DNA of 55,074 bases from an uncultured Clostridia bacterium (GTDB taxonomy: Bacteria > Bacillota > Clostridia > TANB77 > CAG-508): contig CALXET010000008.1 of the NCBI GenBank assembly GCA_944387405.1, positions 1 to 55,074 of the forward strand. Direction: 5' to 3'. Made by a program: the position numbers and the translations under genes. How positions within the stretch are numbered: position 1 is the first letter of the stretch; the number at the start of each line of letters is the position of its first letter. Under the pieces are notes generated by a model that saw nothing but the letters and a program-made list of their open reading frames with translations, was not told where the DNA came from and ran no database searches. Below are positions 9,597 to 18,485 of the stretch, in pieces.

Positions 9597-10092
9597 AAAA
9601 AATATTAAATATTTTATCTATAAGACTTTCTTCTTTTTTCTCTTCTTTTCCTGAATCACTTTCTATATAATCTTTTTTTGGTAGTGATATATAAACAGTT
9701 TGTTTATTATTTAATTTTGTCATTCCAAGAAGTTCTTTTGCCGTTTGTTCTATATTATTAAAATTCAAGCTATTATCTATACTTACTTCAATTTGCTCAT
9801 TTTCTTTTTCTATCTTAGAATATTCATTTTTTAACGATTCTGTTTTTGAATATGCCTCATCTATTAACGAATTTCTGTAACTTATAGTAAATACTATTGC
9901 AAAAGTAGCTAATACATAAAAAATAATTTTAGCTTTTTTCTTAATATCCTGTATTTCTTCTGTTTTCTCCTTTTTACTTGTTTTTTCTCTATATGCTGTT
10001 GATTTTTTTGGATATTCTTTGTTTTTTCTTCTATATTCAGGTTTTAATTTTTTTGGACTAGTATCATATTGATACCTATACGGCATTCCCAT
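9595..10092 (-). CDS. ftsL: FtsL-like septum/division membrane protein
   Basis: Small bitopic division protein, 165 residues. A basic Lys/Arg/Tyr-rich cytoplasmic head (1-50) is followed by one membrane helix (about 53-69), then a coiled-coil segment (about 80-105, LKNEYSKIEKENEQIEVSI), the SIDNSLNFNNIEQTAKELLGM region typical of FtsL/DivIC proteins, and an acidic Lys/Glu-rich tail. Sequence identity is low in this family, so the call rests on architecture and position between rsmH and spoVD. It ends inside a terminator hairpin. Confidence 0.8.
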   Translation of the reverse strand: MGMPYRYQYDTSPKKLKPEYRRKNKEYPKKSTAYREKTSKKEKTEEIQDIKKKAKIIFYVLATFAIVFTISYRNSLIDEAYSKTESLKNEYSKIEKENEQIEVSIDNSLNFNNIEQTAKELLGMTKLNNKQTVYISLPKKDYIESDSGKEEKKEESLIDKIFNIF

Positions 10093-10108
10093 AAATCATA
10101 TCACCCCA

Positions 10109-11042
10109 CTATTTCTTTTCAAATATTCTAAGTTTTGCGCTTTTACTTCTACTGTTTTCTGCTTGTTCTTCATCTGTTGGGTATATAGGTTTTTTGGTTA
10201 TAATTTTTCCTTCGCTTTTATAATTACATATACAATAAGGTAAATCTGGTGGACAGGTACATCTTCCCTCAGCATCAACATAAGCATTTTTTACAGCTCT
10301 ATCTTCCAAAGAGTGAAAAGTTATTATACATAATCTTCCACCTTGTTTTAAACATTCTATTGAATTTCTTACAGTATCATATAAAGGTCTTATCTCATTG
10401 TTTACTTCTATTCTTATAGCCTGAAATACTCTTTTTGCTGGATGAGAATCTCTATGCTTGCTCCATCCTGGAAGAGAGTTTTCTATTATGTTTACTAATT
10501 CTTTAGTTGTAGTTATTTCTTTTTTATTTCTTTCTTCAATTATTTTTCTAGCAATTTTCTTTGAAAATTTTTCTTCGCCATATTCAAAAAATATTTTTGA
10601 TAATTCTTCTTCTGAATATGTGTTTACAACTTTTTTTGCATCTAACTTTTGTGATTTATCCATTCTCATATCAAGCTCTGCTTCCCCTAAGTAGCTAAAA
10701 CCTCTATTTTTTTCATCTAATTGATATGAAGAAACCCCAAGATCTAATAATATTCCATCAACCTTATCAATATTTAATTCTTCTAATATATTTTTAATAT
10801 CATCATGATTTCCATGATAATAGATAACATTCTTAAATTTTTTTAATTTTTCTTTTGCAGCAGAAATAGCTTCTTCGTCTCTATCAATTCCTATAAGAAG
10901 CCCATCTTTTGATAGATGCTTTACAATCTCAAAGCTGTGTCCCGCTCCACCGTAAAGTACCATCTATATATATTCCATTTGGTTTTATTGCTAAACCTTC
11001 TATACACTCGTTTAACAATACTGGTTTGTGTTTAAATTCCAA
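10109..11042 (-). CDS. rsmH: 16S rRNA m4C1402 methyltransferase RsmH, read through a +1 frameshift at CGG
   Basis: SAM-dependent N4-methylation of C1402 in 16S rRNA. TTG at 11042, preceded by GAGGTGC, starts (M)[16 protein letters not shown], the family N-terminus. After 30 codons (ending IYIDGTL) the frame meets CGG (10952-10950) and would end 7 codons on. Skipping the C gives [12 protein letters not shown], the conserved SAM-binding loop, and the frame then runs to 10109 for 310 residues, the normal length. Other motifs: [52 protein letters not shown]. An internal ATG at 10963 would lack the N-terminal strand and is not the start. It is the second gene of the mraZ unit. Confidence 0.93.
10950..10952 (-). 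other. In-frame CGG, +1 frameshift site in rsmH
   Basis: Codon 31 of the 0 frame. Context TTA CGG TGG. The conserved frame is TTA, skip C, GGT GGA GCG, encoding the GGAG of the SAM-binding loop. Confidence 0.87.
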
Positions 11043-11071
11043 TATAAATAGCACCTCAATTAAAATTCGTA

Positions 11072-11109
11072 TACTAAATAGTTGGTATTTTCGTACCAAC
11101 TATTTAGTA
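11072..11109 (-). promoter_or_regulatory. 16-bp perfect hairpin in the rsmH leader
   Basis: TACTAAATAGTTGGTA (11072-11087) and TACCAACTATTTAGTA (11094-11109) pair perfectly with a 6-nt loop, ending about 15 nt upstream of the rsmH ribosome site. No clear U-run follows, so it may be an RNA-processing or protein-binding element rather than a terminator. Confidence 0.6.
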
Positions 11110-11120
11110 CTATTCTCTTG

Positions 11121-11265
11121 TCTTTTGTACATTTAATAAAATCTTTTGTTTGCATAAGTTTTTTCTTTTGCAAATCATATTAGTTTGTTCTTTTGTATTT
11201 TTTAAATTCTTTATGGCCTAAAGGCCATTTTATCTTTTGTATATTATTTAACTTTTTCTTTTGTA
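11121..11265 (-). repeat. Iterated TCTTTTGTA (TACAAAAGA) motif upstream of rsmH
   Basis: Six near-identical copies begin at 11121, 11142, 11164, 11189, 11233 and 11257. Spacings are 21, 22, 25, 44 and 24 bp; the 44-bp gap has a degenerate copy near 11208 and the small hairpin ATGGCC/GGCCAT (11213-11228). In the mRNA they read TACAAAAGA (TGCAAAAGA in one copy, AACAAAAGA in another). Single copies also occur between nrdD and nrdG. Confidence 0.6.
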
Positions 11266-11286
11266 TTTTATATAAACTTTTTCAAG

Positions 11287-11715
11287 TTATATACCAAGCA
11301 TTGTCATATTTTCAGCGATTTCTTCAACTGAAATATTGTCATTACTATATGATTTCCATTTATTCTTATCCCAAATTTCGATTCTAGTTCCAACTCCTAT
11401 TATTACAACTTCCTTTTCCAGATTAGCTGCATCTCTTAAATTATTTGGTATAAGAAATCTTCCTTGTTTATCAATCTCGCATTCAGTAGCTCCTGATAAG
11501 AAAAATCTAGAAAACTCTCTAGAATTCTTATTAGATAGTGGTAACATTTTTAATTTTTCTTCAAAATTGGCCCATTCATCTAATGAAAAAGCAAAAAGAC
11601 ATCCATCTAAACCTTTTGTAACAACAAATCTCTCACCAATACTTTCTCTTAGTTTAGCTGGCATTATTAATCTACCTTTGGCATCTAATGAGTGCTCAAA
11701 CTCACCAATTAACAT
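11287..11715 (-). CDS. mraZ: Transcriptional regulator MraZ
   Basis: DNA-binding repressor of the division/cell-wall cluster, built from two AbrB-like swapped-hairpin domains. The 142-residue protein begins [19 protein letters not shown] and repeats the fold as [20 protein letters not shown] at about 72-91; these DxKGR and DxQGR loops contact DNA in the family. The chosen start is ATG 11715 with AAAGGAGTGAAAAGG before it; the frame extends further upstream, but that part is the operator region. It is the first gene of the cluster and has its own operator. Confidence 0.95.
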   Translation of the reverse strand: MLIGEFEHSLDAKGRLIMPAKLRESIGERFVVTKGLDGCLFAFSLDEWANFEEKLKMLPLSNKNSREFSRFFLSGATECEIDKQGRFLIPNNLRDAANLEKEVVIIGVGTRIEIWDKNKWKSYSNDNISVEEIAENMTMLGI

Positions 11716-11740
11716 CCTTTTCACTCCTTTTAATGGCAAA

Positions 11741-11766
11741 CCACTTTTTACCACATCTCTCCACTT
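11741..11766 (-). promoter_or_regulatory. MraZ operator: three direct repeats
   Basis: On the minus strand AAGTGG, ATGTGG and AAGTGG occur with an exact 10-bp period (forward CCACTT 11741, CCACAT 11751, CCACTT 11761) between the promoter and the mraZ start. MraZ proteins bind direct (T/A)GTGG/TGGG-type repeats about 10 bp apart, so this is a probable autoregulatory site. Confidence 0.75.
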
Positions 11767-11772
11767 GATTAG

Positions 11773-11801
11773 ATTTTAATATATAAAAAAAGTAATTGCA
11801 A
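11773..11801 (-). promoter_or_regulatory. mraZ promoter
   Basis: TTGCAA (11801-11796) and TAAAAT (11778-11773), spacer 17 bp, immediately upstream of the MraZ repeats. The rest of the 11767-12049 intergenic stretch is AT-rich with only this and the opposing promoter visible. Confidence 0.65.
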
Positions 11802-11986
11802 TACTTTTTTTATGTTTTTTTTAATTTATGATTAAAATAGAAATTATTTTTTTCTTTTTTTATACCTAATATTATTTGATTAATTATTTTAATACTTTTT
11901 TTGACATAATAAATTTAATTATTCTTTATAATGTCTTCATATAAATATTTTAATATATACTTTTTTATTTCAAATACCAATTTTTA

Positions 11987-12015
11987 TTGTATTAAATATT
12001 TTTTTCTGTTATACT
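11987..12015 (+). promoter_or_regulatory. Promoter of the PH-domain gene
   Basis: TTGTAT (11987-11992), 17-bp spacer, TATACT (12010-12015), about 35 bp before the start codon. Confidence 0.6.
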
Positions 12016-12049
12016 AAATTTAATTAGTATATATGTTTTGGAGGAAATT

Positions 12050-12403
12050 ATGGAAGAAAAATTAATTTGGAAAGATAAAAAAAGACCAATATTTGGATTA
12101 CCAATATCTTTTACAACATACTCTTTAACTCAAGATAAATTATTATGTGATTTTGGAATTTTAAATAGAACTCAAGAAGAAATTTGGTTATATAGAATTG
12201 TTGATGTCACTGTAAAGCGTTCTATATTTCAACGTATATTTAATGTTGGAACTATTCATGTTTGTTCAGGTGATAGATCAAATCCTGAATTTGATATTAT
12301 TAGTGTTAAAGATCCGTTAAAAGTAAAAGATTTACTTTCTACTAAAGTAGATGAGGAAAGAACTAATAGAAAAGTTAATGCAAATGAATTTTTAGATATG
12401 TAA
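12050..12403 (+). CDS. PH-domain (YdbS/YdbT-like) protein
   Basis: 117-residue protein of the bacterial Pleckstrin-homology family (bPH2, as in YdbS/YdbT). It shows the recurring family pattern: a W-rich start (EKLIWKDKKRPIFG), YSLTQDKLLCDFGILNRTQEEIWLYRIVDVTVKRSIFQRIFNVGTI (the strand pair in which 'tri-hydrophobic R-I-x-D' follows), and a terminal helix (DPLKVKDLLSTKVDEERTN). No membrane segment, unlike the usual YdbS/T proteins. Start ATG 12050 follows GGAGGAAATT; an in-frame TTG 12 nt earlier lies in the ribosome site and is rejected. Monocistronic; function unknown. Confidence 0.75.
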   Translation: MEEKLIWKDKKRPIFGLPISFTTYSLTQDKLLCDFGILNRTQEEIWLYRIVDVTVKRSIFQRIFNVGTIHVCSGDRSNPEFDIISVKDPLKVKDLLSTKVDEERTNRKVNANEFLDM

Positions 12404-12406
12404 CTA

Positions 12407-12448
12407 AAAAAAGATAATCAAATTAATTTAATTTTGATTATCTTTTTT
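12407..12448. terminator. Bidirectional terminator
   Basis: A 16-bp perfect stem (12407-12422 with 12433-12448) with A/T runs at both ends, between convergent genes. Confidence 0.85.
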
Positions 12449-12497
12449 ATTTAGGTTCTATAATATTTATTGGGGTATTTAATTACCTCAATATTTT

Positions 12498-13709
12498 TTA
12501 TTGTAATTTTTCTCCACATTCTGGGCAGAATTTTTGATCATCTTCTACTTTATTTCCACATTTAGGGCAAGTTTTTCCTTCATCTTTTTTTGAGCCACAT
12601 TCTTGACAGAACTTTCCTGTATTTATAGTTCCACATTTTGAACATTTCCATGTATTTTCTGTAGTTTTATTTGCAGCTACAGTCCCTGCTCCTGCTACTG
12701 CATTTACTTGATTTTGTCCGTTATTTGAATTATTAGCAATATTTTGATTCATGTTTCCTAAAAATCCGTTTCCTGCCATATTCATCATGCCTATTCCCAT
12801 AAATCCATTTATAGATCCAGCTTTATTTGCTGCAGCAGCTTTAACAGCTTCTGCATAAGCATCTGTTAATCTTCCTTGTTGTAAATTAGCATTTGAACTA
12901 AATAAGTAATCTTGAATATATTTTTCTGATTCTTCGTCTAGTGTAACTGATTCTACTGCAAAAACTATAATGCTAATTCCTCTTTTTCTAATAGGTTCAT
13001 CAAATACTTTTTGATCCATCATTAATTTAATTTCATCTGTTTGACTTGGAAGTTCTAATACTGGTATTTTATGCTCTTCTGTTCCTAGCTCATTTAATAC
13101 ATTTTGAAATACAGCAATTACTTCACTTCTCATTTGATCTTCAATTTCTTCTTTTGTATATTTTTCTGCTGTTCCCGCAATTTCTCTTAAGAATAATGCT
13201 GGATCTGTTATTTTAAAAGTATATTTACCATAACATTTTACTTTAACTGCTAAAGGTGATATTCCTCCTGTCATTTGGTTTGGAATTGGATGAGACCAAT
13301 CCTGATAAGGGATTGGAGTAGCTGTTCCAAATTTATTATCCATAATTTCTTTTAAATTAAAGAAATATACAGCTTGTTTATTAGGTGTTCCACCTCCAAA
13401 AGTAAATCTTTGCCACATATCTTTAAATACTGCTCCAAAGTTACCTGCAAAGAAAGATGGAGTTAATGATTCATCAAATAAATAGTCTCCTTCTTCTGCT
13501 GTTGCATCTAATACTTTACCATTTTGAATAATTACAGCACATTGTCCAGGTAATACCCTAATTATACTTTTCTTAGTAATCTCTCCTGTATCTGTAGTTT
13601 TTCTTATCATAAGAACATCATTTGTCATATTTTCACATGAAATTATGTCTTTCCATTGATCATGCATAGTAGTTCCTATAGATTCTTTTGCTGCTTTAAA
13701 TAATCCCAT
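12498..13709 (-). CDS. SPFH-domain protein with C-terminal double zinc ribbon (YdjI-like)
   Basis: 403 residues. The first 290 match the SPFH/virion-core family (B. subtilis YdjI): VLPGQCAVIIQNGKVLDATAEEGDYLFD, then VKVKCYGKYTFKITDPALFLREIAGT, and a segment ending SEKYIQDYLFSSNANLQQGRLTDAY. A Gly/Asn/Met-rich linker (about 300-350) leads to two zinc ribbons, CSKCGTINTGKFCQECG and CPKCGNKVEDDQKFCPECG. In Bacillus, YdjI acts with membrane partners to position the stress protein PspA. The two genes upstream encode Tim44-like membrane proteins with zinc ribbons, as expected for that module. No pspA is in this window. GGAGG precedes the ATG. Confidence 0.85.
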   Translation of the reverse strand: MGLFKAAKESIGTTMHDQWKDIISCENMTNDVLMIRKTTDTGEITKKSIIRVLPGQCAVIIQNGKVLDATAEEGDYLFDESLTPSFFAGNFGAVFKDMWQRFTFGGGTPNKQAVYFFNLKEIMDNKFGTATPIPYQDWSHPIPNQMTGGISPLAVKVKCYGKYTFKITDPALFLREIAGTAEKYTKEEIEDQMRSEVIAVFQNVLNELGTEEHKIPVLELPSQTDEIKLMMDQKVFDEPIRKRGISIIVFAVESVTLDEESEKYIQDYLFSSNANLQQGRLTDAYAEAVKAAAANKAGSINGFMGIGMMNMAGNGFLGNMNQNIANNSNNGQNQVNAVAGAGTVAANKTTENTWKCSKCGTINTGKFCQECGSKKDEGKTCPKCGNKVEDDQKFCPECGEKLQ

Positions 13710-13722
13710 AAATTTTCCTCCT

Positions 13723-14721
13723 TTATTTATTAAATGGTTCTAAATTTAATAGTACCCAATTAAATTGACCAGTTGTAATTATTGTTTTACAATAAGGACA
13801 CTCCCCAGATTCGCCAAGTTTTATTGGCGCATTACAATTTGGGCAATTTGTAACATTAACTGTTTTTTCTCCAATTTTTGTTTTCGTTCCAGTATTTCTT
13901 ATAAAGGTTAATTTATACGTATTTTTCCTTTTTGTATACATGTCCCCTTGTAGAATTTCTTCTGTGTTTTCATCAATTATATAATCTATCTTTGTAGAAT
14001 TCAATATAATAGTTAAAACATCTTTATTTCCTCTCTGTGTAAAATCATATAATTTAATATAATTAATTTCGACATTCTCAATTTTATTAATTTTTTTATC
14101 TTCTATATATTGTTTTAATTGTAATGAATGCTGGCTATATAATTCATTTGATTCATAAAATCTTATACTACTAAAATCTCTTGCAGTCCAAGCTTCTTGT
14201 AATTTTTCATATAGATCTCCAGCCCATAGTAACATTTCAACTCTATTAAAATCAGGATCAATTTGTTTTATTTTATTTTCTATTTTGAATTCATCTACTT
14301 GTATTTCTCTATTTTCTTTTTCTGTATATGGCTTTATATTTTCTGGTCTGTTTCTAATAATTCTTAATATAAATAATCCTGAAAAAACACATACTATAAA
14401 AATAATTATCGGAGTTGGATCTGCATTAGGATTTGTTCCCAAAGTAAATACTTTTACAAGCAAAAGTATTAGATATGCAATACCTCCACCTACAACTTCT
14501 TCTGTTCCATCACTTGATATAGAAGTATCTCCAAAAGTAGTAGAATATGAACTATCACTAGATAATCCATCATACCAACTAGAGTTTTCATCATATGTCT
14601 CAAAATCACCTACATCTGCATAAGATTTTATAATATACATTGAAGTGATTATGAAAAAAATCATTATTATTTTATATATTATTTTCAAATTTTTATTATA
14701 TAATTTTTTCTTTATTCCCAT
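13723..14721 (-). CDS. Tim44-like domain membrane protein with zinc ribbon, copy 2
   Basis: 332 residues: a membrane/signal segment (about 13-33), a short acidic-Ser region, a second membrane segment with LILLVKVFTLG and IIIFIVCVFSGLFILRIIR (about 84-115), a Tim44-like/NTF2 fold (about 130-275; LLWAGDLYEKLQEAWTARD, NELYSQHSLQLKQYIEDK), and a C-terminal zinc ribbon, CPNCNAPIKLGESGECPYC. The final NWVLLNLEPF matches its neighbour. It is a clear paralogue of the next gene; the pair plus the SPFH gene form one operon resembling ydjG/H/I. Exact function unknown. Confidence 0.75.
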   Translation of the reverse strand: MGIKKKLYNKNLKIIYKIIMIFFIITSMYIIKSYADVGDFETYDENSSWYDGLSSDSSYSTTFGDTSISSDGTEEVVGGGIAYLILLLVKVFTLGTNPNADPTPIIIFIVCVFSGLFILRIIRNRPENIKPYTEKENREIQVDEFKIENKIKQIDPDFNRVEMLLWAGDLYEKLQEAWTARDFSSIRFYESNELYSQHSLQLKQYIEDKKINKIENVEINYIKLYDFTQRGNKDVLTIILNSTKIDYIIDENTEEILQGDMYTKRKNTYKLTFIRNTGTKTKIGEKTVNVTNCPNCNAPIKLGESGECPYCKTIITTGQFNWVLLNLEPFNK

Positions 14722-14751
14722 CTCACATTTAATTTTATTTTAATTTTAATA

Positions 14752-15696
14752 TTAAAATTCTGCTCTTTCTAAGCTTTCAAGCACCCAACTATAATCTCCT
14801 GTTGTTATTATACTTCCACAATAAGGACATTCGCCAGAAGATGTAATTTGCGTTGGTGCACCACAATTTGGACAATTTGTAGTATTTATTGTTGTCTGAC
14901 CTGGTTTTGTTTGAGTTCCTTTTTTTCTAACAAAAGTTAATTTGTAAGTATTTATTAAATTTTTTTCTGTATCTCCCTGTAAAACTTTCTTAGTTTCTTC
15001 ATCTATAATATAGTCTATCATCTTAGAATTTAATAATATAGTTAAATGTTCTTTATCTCCTTCAATATTAAATTTATATAATTTAGCCCAATTAACACTT
15101 ACTCTTTCAATCTTGTTTATTTGTTTATTTTGAATATATCTCTTTAATTGTGTTGAATGTTGTTCATATAGTTCATTAGTTTCAAAACATCTAATTACTG
15201 ACCAATCTCTATCTGACCATGCATATTGTAATTTTATAAATAAATCTCTTGCCCAAGATAAAAACTCTTCTTTATTAAATAATGGATCTACTTTTTGTAT
15301 TAGAGCCTCTACTGTTTCTTCTAATACCATATCCTGATTTGGTACAGCTCTTGGTCTTCTATAAGGATTTCTTCTTTTTCTTATGAATCCATTTTTATAT
15401 AATACTGCAAATATAATTAAACATATTACTATAAATATTATTGCTCCTGTATTTCCACCAATAAAAATAGGTATTATACTAGTTGATGAACCAGAATAAT
15501 CATAACCATCATCATAATCATAATCCCAATCTGATCCAGAATCCCAACTAGAACTAGACCAGCTACTTCCACCATAGCTTCCTCCACTATATGTTTCAAA
15601 ATCGCCTACATCTGCATAAGTTGGTCTTATATTAGTAAATATAATAATTGTAACTAATACTATAAGAAAACTTAATCTTTTGATATTTTTTCTCAT
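14752..15696 (-). CDS. Tim44-like domain membrane protein with zinc ribbon, copy 1
   Basis: 314 residues: N-terminal membrane/signal segment (about 9-27), then a low-complexity Ser/Gly/Asp/Tyr/Trp-rich stretch (about 35-70), a membrane segment (about 75-103), basic RKRRNPYRRPR, the Tim44-like domain (FNKEEFLSWARDLFIKLQYAW, NELYEQHSTQLKRYIQ) and the zinc ribbon CPNCGAPTQITSSGECPYC. The ATG at 15696 has GGAGG 5 nt upstream; the ATG four codons earlier overlaps that site. Both copies share the same domain order and the motif DVGDFETY near the N-terminus, showing tandem duplication. Confidence 0.75.
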   Translation of the reverse strand: MRKNIKRLSFLIVLVTIIIFTNIRPTYADVGDFETYSGGSYGGSSWSSSSWDSGSDWDYDYDDGYDYSGSSTSIIPIFIGGNTGAIIFIVICLIIFAVLYKNGFIRKRRNPYRRPRAVPNQDMVLEETVEALIQKVDPLFNKEEFLSWARDLFIKLQYAWSDRDWSVIRCFETNELYEQHSTQLKRYIQNKQINKIERVSVNWAKLYKFNIEGDKEHLTILLNSKMIDYIIDEETKKVLQGDTEKNLINTYKLTFVRKKGTQTKPGQTTINTTNCPNCGAPTQITSSGECPYCGSIITTGDYSWVLESLERAEF

Positions 15697-15727
15697 ATAA
15701 TCCTCCATTTTCTATTATTTTTTGTTT

Positions 15728-18340
15728 TTACGCTTTTAATATTAAATTATCATTTTCATAATCTACAACTATATTTAAATTTCCTGTTATACCTTTTTCT
15801 AAAATTAATTTAGAAATATTATTTTCTAATGTGTTTTGTATAACTCTTCTTAGAGGTCTTGCACCATAAAGAGGATTATAAGCTTCATTTATTATATATT
15901 CTTTAGCTTTATCTGTTACTGTAAGAGAAACTTTTTTCTCATCTAATATTTCTCTTAACTTAGATACCATAATGTCAAATATCTTCATCAAGCTTTCTTT
16001 ATTTAATGGTTTGTAAATTATAATATCATCTAGTCTATTTATAAATTCAGGTTTAAATACTTGTCTTATATATTCATTTACTTTATTTTTTACTTCTTCT
16101 GTAATTTCTCCCGAATTATCAATACTTTCTAATATCTCTTCAGCCCCAATATTTGAAGTCAATATAATTATTGTATTTTTGCAATTTATTAATCTTCCTT
16201 TTGAATCAGTGATTCTACCATCATCTAACATTTGTAATAAAATATTATAGACATCACTATGAGCTTTCTCTATTTCATCAAAAAGCACTACTGAATATGG
16301 TCTTCTTCTAATAGCTTCAGTAAGCTGCCCTCCTTCTTCATATCCTACATATCCAGGAGGTGCTCCAATTAATCTACTTACAGAGTATTTTTCCATATAT
16401 TCTGACATATCAAATCTTATCATTGCTTTTTCATCATCAAACAATTCTCTTGCAATTACTTTTGCAAGTTCAGTCTTTCCAACACCAGTTGGTCCAACAA
16501 ATAAGAATGATCCTATAGGTCTATTTGGATCTTGTATTCCCGCTCTAGATCTAATTATAGCATTTGATACTTTTTCTACAGCTTCGTCTTGTCCTATGAT
16601 ACTTTCTTTTAATTTATCTTTAAGATTCAATATTTTTTGTCTTTCTTCAGTAACAATTTTTTCTATCGGTATACCTGTTCTTTTTGCTACAATAGTTGCA
16701 ATTTCTTCTTCTGTTACTTTATTTCTTAATAAATTACTTTCTTCTTTTCTTCCATCTTCTGATTTCTGTTCTTCGGCTTTTAATTCGTTTTGAAGTTCTG
16801 GTAATTTTCCAAATTTAAGTTCTGCCACTTTCTCAAGTTCATATTTTCTTTCATATTCAGCAATCTTTGAATTTACTTTTTCAATTTCTGCTTTTAAATT
16901 TTGTATTTTATTTATTTCATTTTTTTCATTTTCCCACTGTAATTTCATTCCTTGAAATTTTTCTTTTAATTCAGCTATTTTCTTTCTCTTTTTCTCTAAT
17001 TCAGGATTTTCATTTTCATCGCCATCTTGCACATCTTTTGACATTGCTTTTTCTTCTATTTCTAAAAGCATAATTTCTCTTGATAAATCATCTAATTCAA
17101 TTGGCATAGAATCTATTTCAGTTCTAACCATTGCACATGCTTCATCAATAAGATCAATTGCTTTATCTGGTAAAAATCTATCTGAGATATATCTATCAGA
17201 AAGTTTTGCAGCACTTACTAATGCTTTATCTTGAATCTTTACATGATGAAAAATCTCATATCTTTCTTTTAATCCTCTAAGTATAGCTATTGTTTCTTCT
17301 ACACTTGGCTCATCAACAAATATTGGCTGAAATCTTCTCTCTAAAGCCTCATCTTTTTCAATATACATTCTATATTCATTTATTGTTGTTGCTCCTATAC
17401 AGTGAAGTTCTCCTTTAGCAAGTTTAGGTTTTAGGATATTTCCTGCATCCATAGCTCCATCAATTCTTCCAGCGCCAACTATAGTATGCATTTCATCTAT
17501 AAATAAAATAATATTTCCTTTACTTTTAGCGATCTCATCTAAAACAGCTTTTAGTCTTTCTTCAAATTCACCTCTAAATTTTGAGCCTGCAACTAAAGAT
17601 GCCATATCTAAAGAAAATATTCTACATTTTTTTAATGCTTCTGGGACATCTCCTCTTACTATTCTATTTGCTAGTTCTTCTGCTATTGCTGTTTTTCCAA
17701 CACCAGGTTCACCTATTAAAACTGGGTTATTTTTAGTTTTTCTAAGTAATATTTGAATTACTTCTCTTATTTCTTTATCTCTTCCTATAACAGGATCTAA
17801 TTTTTGTTTCTTTGCAAGTTCTACTAAGTCTGTTCCATATTTTTTTAATACATTATATGTACCTTCGGGATTTCTACTTCTTACTTTACTTACCCCTCTT
17901 ATTTCTAGTATTTCTTTTTCAAATCCTTTATAAGTTATACCATAATCTTCAAATATCTTTTTAAGTTCGTCATTAGCTTTATCTATTAACGCAAGCATTA
18001 GATGTTCTACAGAAATATATTGATCATCCATTTGTAGAGAAATACTTTCTGCTTTAGTTAAAGCACTATCTACTTCTTGAGAAACATATATTTTACTAGT
18101 TTCTCTTGCATTATCTATAACTTTTGGTTTAACTCTTATAATATTATATAAAGACATTTCTATTGCTTTTATATCTATTCCAAGCTTAATCATAATTTCT
18201 GTAATTATATTATCTCTAGGCTTTAATATTGCAGCTAATAAGTGTTCCTCATCTATTTGTTGATTTTGATTTTCTATAGCTATATTTTGTGCTTCTTTAA
18301 TGACTTCTAATGATTTTTGAGTTAGTTTTTTAGTATCCAT
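15728..18340 (-). CDS. clpB: ATP-dependent disaggregase ClpB
   Basis: AAA+ chaperone that threads aggregated protein with DnaK help. The 870-residue product has an N-terminal Clp repeat domain (LTQKSLEVIKEAQNIAI; DEEHLLAAIL), first AAA module with Walker A GEPGVGKTA and FIDEMHTIVGAG, a long coiled middle domain (about 400-530; LEKKRKKIAELKEKFQG..., ClpB-type rather than the short ClpC type), second AAA module with GPTGVGKTELA and VVLFDEIEKAHSDVYNILLQ, and a ClpB C-domain (YGARPLRRVIQNTLEN). ATG 18340 has GGAGGAAGTT; an upstream in-frame start is rejected. No CIRCE or CtsR operator is evident upstream. Confidence 0.95.
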   Translation of the reverse strand: MDTKKLTQKSLEVIKEAQNIAIENQNQQIDEEHLLAAILKPRDNIITEIMIKLGIDIKAIEMSLYNIIRVKPKVIDNARETSKIYVSQEVDSALTKAESISLQMDDQYISVEHLMLALIDKANDELKKIFEDYGITYKGFEKEILEIRGVSKVRSRNPEGTYNVLKKYGTDLVELAKKQKLDPVIGRDKEIREVIQILLRKTKNNPVLIGEPGVGKTAIAEELANRIVRGDVPEALKKCRIFSLDMASLVAGSKFRGEFEERLKAVLDEIAKSKGNIILFIDEMHTIVGAGRIDGAMDAGNILKPKLAKGELHCIGATTINEYRMYIEKDEALERRFQPIFVDEPSVEETIAILRGLKERYEIFHHVKIQDKALVSAAKLSDRYISDRFLPDKAIDLIDEACAMVRTEIDSMPIELDDLSREIMLLEIEEKAMSKDVQDGDENENPELEKKRKKIAELKEKFQGMKLQWENEKNEINKIQNLKAEIEKVNSKIAEYERKYELEKVAELKFGKLPELQNELKAEEQKSEDGRKEESNLLRNKVTEEEIATIVAKRTGIPIEKIVTEERQKILNLKDKLKESIIGQDEAVEKVSNAIIRSRAGIQDPNRPIGSFLFVGPTGVGKTELAKVIARELFDDEKAMIRFDMSEYMEKYSVSRLIGAPPGYVGYEEGGQLTEAIRRRPYSVVLFDEIEKAHSDVYNILLQMLDDGRITDSKGRLINCKNTIIILTSNIGAEEILESIDNSGEITEEVKNKVNEYIRQVFKPEFINRLDDIIIYKPLNKESLMKIFDIMVSKLREILDEKKVSLTVTDKAKEYIINEAYNPLYGARPLRRVIQNTLENNISKLILEKGITGNLNIVVDYENDNLILKA

Positions 18341-18374
18341 AACTTCCTCCTTAAATCTATAATTTTCTAAAATA

Positions 18375-18403
18375 ATATTACTATATATGATTAATTTTTT
18401 CAA
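18375..18403 (-). promoter_or_regulatory. clpB promoter
   Basis: TTGAAA (18403-18398) and TAATAT (18380-18375), 17-bp spacer. Confidence 0.5.
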
Positions 18404-18485
18404 TAAACTTTAATATATCATTATTTTAAATTTTTATCTTTTTATGTTATAATATAATTACATTATGATTGGAGGTGCTAACATC

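Noticed and set aside
10109..10963. rsmH starting at the ATG at 10963
   Set aside because: It would lose the family N-terminus and begin inside the SAM loop; the true N-terminus lies upstream in the other frame, joined at the CGG.
11121..11265. CRISPR-like array in the rsmH leader
   Set aside because: Repeats are only 9 bp and spacers are 12-16 bp and AT-rich, unlike CRISPR; no cas gene is present.
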